Source: Irineochytrium annulatum
Taxonomy: Eukaryota; Chytridiomycota; Chytridiomycetes; Chytridiales; Chytridiaceae
Length of the DNA stretch: 30,065 nucleotides
Direction of reading: 5' to 3'
Assembly (NCBI GenBank): GCA_027600665.1
Contig: JADGJL010000231.1
Coordinates: 1 to 30,065, forward strand
The position numbers and the translations under genes are program-made. Positions 25,392 to 30,065 of the stretch are shown piece after piece. The notes beneath the pieces were generated by a model, which saw only the letters and a list, made by a program, of their open reading frames with translations, had not been told where the DNA came from and did no database searches. Every line of letters begins with the position of its first letter. Position 1 is the first letter of the stretch.

Positions 25392-26402
25392 TCAGAGCGC
25401 GGTAATCTCGCCTCGATTGCAACGTTCGATGTAATCATCCACCTGTTCTACCGTTGGCATCGCATCCGAACAGCTATGGCTCGAAATAACGATACTTGCT
25501 GCGCCGCTGCCGTACGCCATACTGCGCTCAATCGTCCAGCCCTGCATCAATCCATACAGGAACCCGGCTGCGTAGGAGTCGCCTGCCCCGAACGTTTTGA
25601 CTACTTTTGCCGGATAGCTGTCCGCACGGTGGGAAAGCCCTTCACGCGTATAAGCAATGGACCCCTCCTTACCGTGTTTAATGACAACGATCTTCGCTGA
25701 GAAATCAAACCATTTCTGTGCAGTCACCTGATCACTATGATCCGGATTATGGTCAAATGTCTCCATCATGTCGAATTCTTCGCGTGTGCCCAGGATGATA
25801 TCGCATTTCTCGGCTGCAAGGTTATAATAGACCGCTGTCTCTTCGTCCGATGTCCAGGTGTATGGGCGATAGTCCAGATCAAACACAATAACGGTTCCAT
25901 GTTTTTTCGCATACGTTAGTGCCTGTAATACGGCTTCACGGGATGGGCTCTGCGCGAGGGCCGTGCCTGAGATTAGCAGCACTTTAGAGTCAGCAATTAA
26001 CTGTTCCTGCACCTCTTGTGCCCGTAATAACAGATCCGCTACATTGTCCCGGTACATTAAAATACTGCAATCGGTTGGGCTCTTGATTTCGGTAAAAGCA
26101 AGCCCTGTCACCGCTCCGGTATCATCCGTGACCACGTTTGATGTGTCGATGCCGTTCTTCTCCAGATAGCTATGGATGAATCGACCCATCTGGTCATTCG
26201 CGATCTTACCGATAAAAGCTGTCTCCATACCCAGTCTAGACATGCCTATCGTAATATTGGCCGGCGATCCGCCAACATACTTCGTGAACGTCATCGTCTC
26301 TTCCATCGGGCGATTGATCTCATTGGCGTTCAAGTCGATGCACAAGCGGCCAATCGCGGTGAAATCCTTCTTCCTGGATACCGGAAAGGATACATAAGTC
26401 AT
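25392..26402 (-). CDS. iolC: 5-dehydro-2-deoxygluconokinase
   Basis: 336 residues, PfkB/ribokinase family. It phosphorylates 2-deoxy-5-keto-gluconate at C6. GGSPANI (44-50) is the PfkB-1 signature and the C-terminal KTFGAGDSYAAGF carries the catalytic aspartate and anion hole. AAAGGGG lies about 10 bases before the ATG. The kinase's product needs IolJ aldolase, which is not encoded in the window. Confidence 0.95.
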   Translation of the reverse strand: MTYVSFPVSRKKDFTAIGRLCIDLNANEINRPMEETMTFTKYVGGSPANITIGMSRLGMETAFIGKIANDQMGRFIHSYLEKNGIDTSNVVTDDTGAVTGLAFTEIKSPTDCSILMYRDNVADLLLRAQEVQEQLIADSKVLLISGTALAQSPSREAVLQALTYAKKHGTVIVFDLDYRPYTWTSDEETAVYYNLAAEKCDIILGTREEFDMMETFDHNPDHSDQVTAQKWFDFSAKIVVIKHGKEGSIAYTREGLSHRADSYPAKVVKTFGAGDSYAAGFLYGLMQGWTIERSMAYGSGAASIVISSHSCSDAMPTVEQVDDYIERCNRGEITAL

Positions 26403-26598
26403 TGCATGTGAGCCCCTTTCTGTGGTGGGATATTACTTGTTGCACATGGATATCTAGACTCATTACTCATTCCATTGGTGAGGACTCGTAAACGTCTAGA
26501 ATAGGTCAGGTTTATTTTCCAATTGTAACGTTATACTCTTGCTGCCTTCTTCCTTTTCACTTCATGAGTATGGTCCTCTCCCCATCGCTACTTCTGTA

Positions 26599-27501
26599 TT
26601 AGCTGTGTTGGTATAAGGACTCCATATAGCTCAAGGATCGCTTGGCATACTCATACGGGTTATGAATCGCAGGGTCCTGCTCTCCTTCAAGCATCGCCCA
26701 ACCATCGTACCCTCGTGTGATCAGTTCGTGCAGAATTGGTGCAAAATCAATGCATCCATCCCCTGGTACGGTGAACACGCCTCTGCGAATACAACCGACA
26801 AAGTCAGACTGCTCCGCGCGTGCTTCATCCAGCACATGAGGGCGGATATCTTTCAGATGGATATAGGCAATCCGATCATAATGTTTGCGCAGCAGTTCCA
26901 GCGGATTGGCTCCGCCATAGTAGGCATGACCTGTATCATAGAGCAGATATACGAGAGACGGGTCCGTCAACTCCATCAGTCGATCAATCTCATCCGGTTG
27001 CTCGACCACTGTGCCTCCATGATGATGGTACGTAAGCTTCAACCCGTGTTCATGGGCGATAGCTCCTGCCTCGTTCAACCCTTCAGCAAGAATATGCCAT
27101 TCCGATTCGCTGAGTCTAAGCACTTCTTTTTCATGCGGAGTTCGTCTTGGATCAAAATGAAGTGACCCACCTACCTCTGCCGTACTGATCACCTTACTGC
27201 CCATAGATTGAAGAAATTCCGCATGTCTGCGATAACTGTCCAGCTCCGACTGACGATATGCCGGGTCGGAGAACAGTACGGATTTCCACTGAGAGACCAG
27301 CTTGATATTCCTTTTGCTCAACTCCTCACGCAGTATGGCGGGATCAGTTGGATATTTACGTCCCATCTCTGTACCTGTCAGCCCAAGGCGCTGAATGTCA
27401 TCCAGAATCTGCGCACACGTTGTCGTATCACCATGCTCTTTCACATCTTCACCGACCCAATTGATCGGATGTATCCCAAGCTGGAATGGCAGCTTGCTCA
27501 T
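26599..27501 (-). CDS. iolE: Inosose dehydratase
   Basis: 300 residues, TIM-barrel sugar isomerase/endonuclease-like family. The start (FQLGIHPINWVGED) and the segments GTEMGRKYP, KLTYHHHGGTVVEQ and LLYDTGHAYYGG, with WAMLEGEQDP at the end, match IolE, which dehydrates scyllo-inosose to a diketone using a divalent metal held by His, Asp and Glu at the barrel end. AAAGGAG lies about 10 bases before the ATG. It is the second gene of the operon, 150 bp after iolD. Confidence 0.93.
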   Translation of the reverse strand: MSKLPFQLGIHPINWVGEDVKEHGDTTTCAQILDDIQRLGLTGTEMGRKYPTDPAILREELSKRNIKLVSQWKSVLFSDPAYRQSELDSYRRHAEFLQSMGSKVISTAEVGGSLHFDPRRTPHEKEVLRLSESEWHILAEGLNEAGAIAHEHGLKLTYHHHGGTVVEQPDEIDRLMELTDPSLVYLLYDTGHAYYGGANPLELLRKHYDRIAYIHLKDIRPHVLDEARAEQSDFVGCIRRGVFTVPGDGCIDFAPILHELITRGYDGWAMLEGEQDPAIHNPYEYAKRSLSYMESLYQHS

Positions 27502-27652
27502 TGCTCCACGTCTCCTTTGTCGTTCAGCATGTATGGTTCACTTGGAATGCAGTGCTCTTAGTTTCAATATATAGATAAATACGTCCACCGATTTATACCG
27601 TGAGGAGTACAAATAATGCTTTATTTTTTGAAAAATGCTCTATTAAATCCGA

Positions 27653-29518
27653 TTAAATAAGTCTTGCTTTGGCTCGGTTGGCTTGCATGGTGTGATGAGC
27701 ATGAACTACTTTTTCTTCGGCAGATACTTCTGGCACTCCTACATTCCACCAAGACTCGTATCCACTTGCGTTGGTTCCAGGCACGACCGGAATCTCAATC
27801 AACGTACTCACCGTTTCGTTCTTCGCATCTCGAAGTGCCTGTTCCAGCTGTTCTGCTGTCTCCGCTCTATAGGATTTGGCTCCCATGCTTCGAGCATGTG
27901 CAGCAAAGTCTATTGGCATGTAATCCCCCGTTAGTCGTCCACTCTCGGATTCCCGATAACGGAACTCATTGCCGAAACCGTCACTACCATGTTCCCGCTG
28001 CAAATTATGAATACACTGGAAACCATTGTTGTTGAATAATAGAACGGTCATCTTCTTCTGTTCCTGCAAGCTGGTCACAAACTCTGAATGCAACATCAGA
28101 TAACTGCCATCACCGACCATGGCGTACACTTCACGATCTGGCTCGGCAAGTGCTGCTCCGAACGCTCCACTTACCTCGTACCCCATGCAGGAGAATCCAT
28201 ACTCCATGTGATACGTCTTTGGTTCAGCCGCACGCCACAGACGATGAAGGTCTCCTGGTAGACTGCCTGCCGCACACACAATAACGGAAGATGGATCAAT
28301 GGTCCGATTAACTATGCCAACTGCCGTGGTCTGTGCCAGCCCTGCTTCATGCTGTGCTCCATACAGCCGATCTACTTCTGCATTCCACTCAGTACGGAGA
28401 TCAGCGATTTCGGATGCGCCATATGCACTGCGGTATTGTCTTTCCTGCAATTCCTTCTGTAAAGCCTGCAATCCTTCGCGTGCATCTGCCAGAATGGCTT
28501 CTCCGCCTAACTTGGCGGCGTCCATACCGTTCAGGTTGATGTTGATGAATGAAGCTTCCGGATGCTGAAAAGCAGAGCGGGACGCCGTCGTAAAATCGGA
28601 GAAACGAGTACCGACGCCGATCACCACATCCGCTTCTCTCGCCAGCCTGTTAGCTGCCAGAGAGCCGGTAACCCCGATGGCCCCCACATTCAGTGGGTGG
28701 TCCCAAGAGACTGCGCTCTTGCCCGCCTGCGTCTCGGCGATCGGAATGCCAAATGCCTCGGCGAACTCCACGAGTTGAACAGACGCCTCAGAGTACAACA
28801 CACCGCCGCCTGCAACGAGAAGCGGCTTTCTGCCACGGGCAATCTGCTCCGTTGCCCGTTCAATCGCTGCTTGTACGGGGGGGCGACGGTCCAGATAATG
28901 CACTTTGCGTGCAAAGAATGATTCCGGGTAATCGTACGCTTCTGCCTGTACGTCCTGCGGCAGTGCGAGTGTTACCGCTCCTGTCTCTGCTGGATCAGTT
29001 AGTACACGCATGGCCTGTGTAGCAGCAATCATCAACTGTTCGGGACGAACAATACGATCCCAGTACTTGCTGACGGCTTTGAATGGATCAGTGGCTGAGA
29101 TCGTGTAATCACTGCTCACTTCCAACTGCTGAAGTACCGGGTCCGGTTCCCGCGTAGCAAAGTTATCTCCAGGCAGCAATAAAACCGGAATCCGGTTCAC
29201 CGTTGCAGTAGCTGCCGCTGTAATCATATTTAAAGCACCAGGTCCAATGGATGTTGTACATGCATAGATCTGTCTACGGTTCTTCTGCTTGGCATAGGCT
29301 GCTGCCGTATGCACCATACCTTGTTCGTTCTTGCCTTGCATATACCTCAGGCTTCCCGGACTGCGCTCCAGCGCTTCTCCAATGCCTGTGACGTTGCCAT
29401 GTCCAAAAATACCGATGATTCCCTTCACAAACTTGGTTTCCACCCCGTCAACCGAGATATATTGCTGATCCAGATATCGAAGCAGTGCCTGAGCCATCGT
29501 TAATCTAATTGTATTCAT
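27653..29518 (-). CDS. iolD: 3D-(3,5/4)-trihydroxycyclohexane-1,2-dione hydrolase
   Basis: 621 residues, thiamine-diphosphate enzyme that opens the ring to 5-deoxy-glucuronate. The N-terminal [12 protein letters not shown] and GKNEQGM (activating glutamate) and the C-terminal [12 protein letters not shown]...[10 protein letters not shown] motif, which binds Mg-ThDP, identify the fold; [14 protein letters not shown] is IolD-like. It is the first gene of the operon. AGGAAGG lies about 11 bases before the ATG at 29518. Promoter, three operator-like palindromes and a cre-like site are found immediately upstream. Confidence 0.96.
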   Translation of the reverse strand: MNTIRLTMAQALLRYLDQQYISVDGVETKFVKGIIGIFGHGNVTGIGEALERSPGSLRYMQGKNEQGMVHTAAAYAKQKNRRQIYACTTSIGPGALNMITAAATATVNRIPVLLLPGDNFATREPDPVLQQLEVSSDYTISATDPFKAVSKYWDRIVRPEQLMIAATQAMRVLTDPAETGAVTLALPQDVQAEAYDYPESFFARKVHYLDRRPPVQAAIERATEQIARGRKPLLVAGGGVLYSEASVQLVEFAEAFGIPIAETQAGKSAVSWDHPLNVGAIGVTGSLAANRLAREADVVIGVGTRFSDFTTASRSAFQHPEASFININLNGMDAAKLGGEAILADAREGLQALQKELQERQYRSAYGASEIADLRTEWNAEVDRLYGAQHEAGLAQTTAVGIVNRTIDPSSVIVCAAGSLPGDLHRLWRAAEPKTYHMEYGFSCMGYEVSGAFGAALAEPDREVYAMVGDGSYLMLHSEFVTSLQEQKKMTVLLFNNNGFQCIHNLQREHGSDGFGNEFRYRESESGRLTGDYMPIDFAAHARSMGAKSYRAETAEQLEQALRDAKNETVSTLIEIPVVPGTNASGYESWWNVGVPEVSAEEKVVHAHHTMQANRAKARLI

Positions 29519-29548
29519 GAATTTAATCGCCTTCCTTTCCTTTACGGG

Positions 29549-29560
29549 TTAAGCGCTTAA
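29549..29560. promoter_or_regulatory. Operator-like palindrome 1 (iol)
   Basis: TTAAGCGCTTAA, a perfect 12 bp palindrome with central CG, typical of LacI-family sites. It lies between the iolD promoter and ribosome binding site. Confidence 0.7.
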
Positions 29561-29572
29561 TCTACGTTAAGT

Positions 29573-29584
29573 TTAAGCGCTCTA
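29573..29584. promoter_or_regulatory. Operator-like palindrome 2, degenerate (iol)
   Basis: TTAAGCGCTCTA, with an intact left half and two changed bases in the right half. Its centre is 24 bp from that of site 1 and 22 bp from that of site 3. Confidence 0.55.
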
Positions 29585-29594
29585 CCCCTAAAGG

Positions 29595-29606
29595 TTAAGC
29601 GCTTAA
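29595..29606. promoter_or_regulatory. Operator-like palindrome 3 (iol)
   Basis: TTAAGCGCTTAA, identical to site 1. It covers the predicted iolD transcription start, where a bound repressor would block initiation. Confidence 0.7.
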
Positions 29607-29611
29607 TTGAT

Positions 29612-29640
29612 ATGGTATTACAGGTTAATGATTTACGCAA
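29612..29640 (-). promoter_or_regulatory. Promoter of the iol operon
   Basis: Minus strand -35 TTGCGT (29635-29640), 17 bp spacer, -10 TACCAT (29612-29617). The predicted start near 29605 lies inside palindrome 3. Confidence 0.55.
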
Positions 29641-29648
29641 GCTATTTT

Positions 29649-29662
29649 TGTAAGCGTTTTTA
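29649..29662. promoter_or_regulatory. cre-like site (CcpA)
   Basis: TGTAAGCGTTTTTA matches the cre consensus TGWAANCGNTNWCA at all but one position. It lies 9 bp upstream of the -35. B. subtilis iol is also under CcpA control, so catabolite repression is plausible. Confidence 0.55.
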
Positions 29663-29859
29663 TAAATGTGATACAAAAAAATATTTAAGTGTTCGAAGAT
29701 GCACTAAACCTCTTCATTGGAACATTTCAAGAATTACTAAGAACAGGTCTAAAAATGTGGGGAATGTATCAAGAGGTCGGGATACATGCTCGTACATGCT
29801 AGTTGGCCATATCTTCTGTAATCTTGGCATACAATCATGATCCATATGCCTATAAATGC

Positions 29860-29898
29860 AAAAAAAGAAAGAAATGGTATTGACCATCTCTTTCTTTT
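29860..29898 (-). terminator. Terminator of the tRNA operon
   Basis: Minus strand GAAAGAGATGGT-CAAT-ACCATTTCTTTC with one G-U pair, followed by TTTTTTT. It sits 10 bp past tRNA-Gly. Confidence 0.88.
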
Positions 29899-29907
29899 CA
29901 ATATGTA

Positions 29908-29978
29908 AGCGGGTGATGGGAATCGAACCCACGCTATTAGCTTGGAAGGCTAAAGTTCTACCATTGAACTACACCCGC
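29908..29978 (-). tRNA. tRNA-Gly (anticodon TCC)
   Basis: 71 nt cloverleaf on the minus strand: acceptor GCGGGTG/CACCCGC with discriminator T, anticodon stem TTAGC/GCTAA around loop CTTCCAA (anticodon TCC), T-loop TTCGATT. CCA is not encoded. It is the last gene of a leftward tRNA cluster, with a terminator right behind it. Confidence 0.97.
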
Positions 29979-29990
29979 ATAATAAAAAAA

Positions 29991-30064
29991 TCGGGATGAC
30001 ACGATTTGAACATGCGACCCCCTGGTCCCAAACCAGGTGCTCTACCAAGCTGAGCTACATCCCG
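29991..30064 (-). tRNA. tRNA-Pro (anticodon TGG)
   Basis: 74 nt on the minus strand: acceptor CGGGATG/CATCCCG with discriminator A, anticodon stem CCTGG/CCAGG around loop TTTGGGA (anticodon TGG), and a T-stem with two wobble pairs. CCA is not encoded. It ends one base from the window edge, so further genes of the cluster probably lie beyond. Confidence 0.96.
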
Positions 30065-30065
30065 A

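Noticed and set aside
24891..25700. Plus-strand open frame across iolA and iolC
   Set aside because: It crosses two well-identified minus-strand genes, has no family signature and no ribosome binding site.
29607..29840. 77-codon plus-strand frame between iolD and the tRNAs
   Set aside because: It covers the iol promoter and cre-like site and lacks a ribosome binding site and any recognisable pattern.
1..30065. CRISPR array, insertion sequence, prophage or integrase
   Set aside because: No regularly spaced repeats, no transposase or phage gene and no terminal inverted repeats with target duplication were seen.

Overview
The window looks like chromosome of a Paenibacillus-type endospore-forming Firmicute. 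Evidence is indirect: strong AGGAGG-type ribosome binding sites, moderate GC, a typical gene set (CspA-type cold shock protein beside a YdjO-type zinc protein, a YjcZ-like Gly/Tyr hydrophobic tail, soluble PAS chemoreceptor, DUF1304, DUF4261) and tRNA genes without an encoded CCA. No phage, transposon, CRISPR array or rRNA gene lies inside the window.

Left edge (1-437): two near-identical leftward sigma-A-type promoters, 110 bp apart, point out of the window. Next (438-5237) comes an arginine/ornithine catabolic locus on the minus strand: a lipoprotein solute-binding protein, an ABC permease, ornithine aminotransferase (rocD) and arginase (rocF), with a divergent GntR/FCD regulator. Palindromes sharing TTGTATACAA precede both the transporter genes and rocD, which suggests one GntR regulon. 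No ABC ATPase gene is present.

The middle (5297-20200) is a string of mostly single genes: methyltransferase, an Sm-like small protein, the ydjO/csp cold-shock pair with a long csp leader, a DUF6953-like protein, CPBP protease, PAP2 phosphatase, AraC regulator, a short-form pyruvate kinase, a soluble double-PAS chemoreceptor, an SRPBCC protein, an N-terminally short TagA-like glycosyltransferase paired with an AraC regulator, MOSC, DUF1304, DUF4261, a STAS-like protein, and a membrane protein/GNAT pair. Many are separated by clear intrinsic terminators.

The right part (20554-29518) is a leftward myo-inositol catabolic operon in the order iolD-iolE-iolC-iolA-iolG-iolB-lacI. Its promoter region carries three helically phased sites (two perfect TTAAGCGCTTAA, one degenerate) and a cre-like site, consistent with control by the LacI-family protein at the operon end and by CcpA. 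The aldolase IolJ, the transporter and a DeoR-type IolR are not in the window. At the right edge tRNA-Pro(TGG) and tRNA-Gly(TCC) are read leftward and end in a strong terminator.

Most genes are ordinary chromosomal functions. The most interesting signals are regulatory: the GntR palindromes at the arginine locus, the phased iol operators, the duplicated promoters at the left edge, and two structured intergenic inverted repeats.
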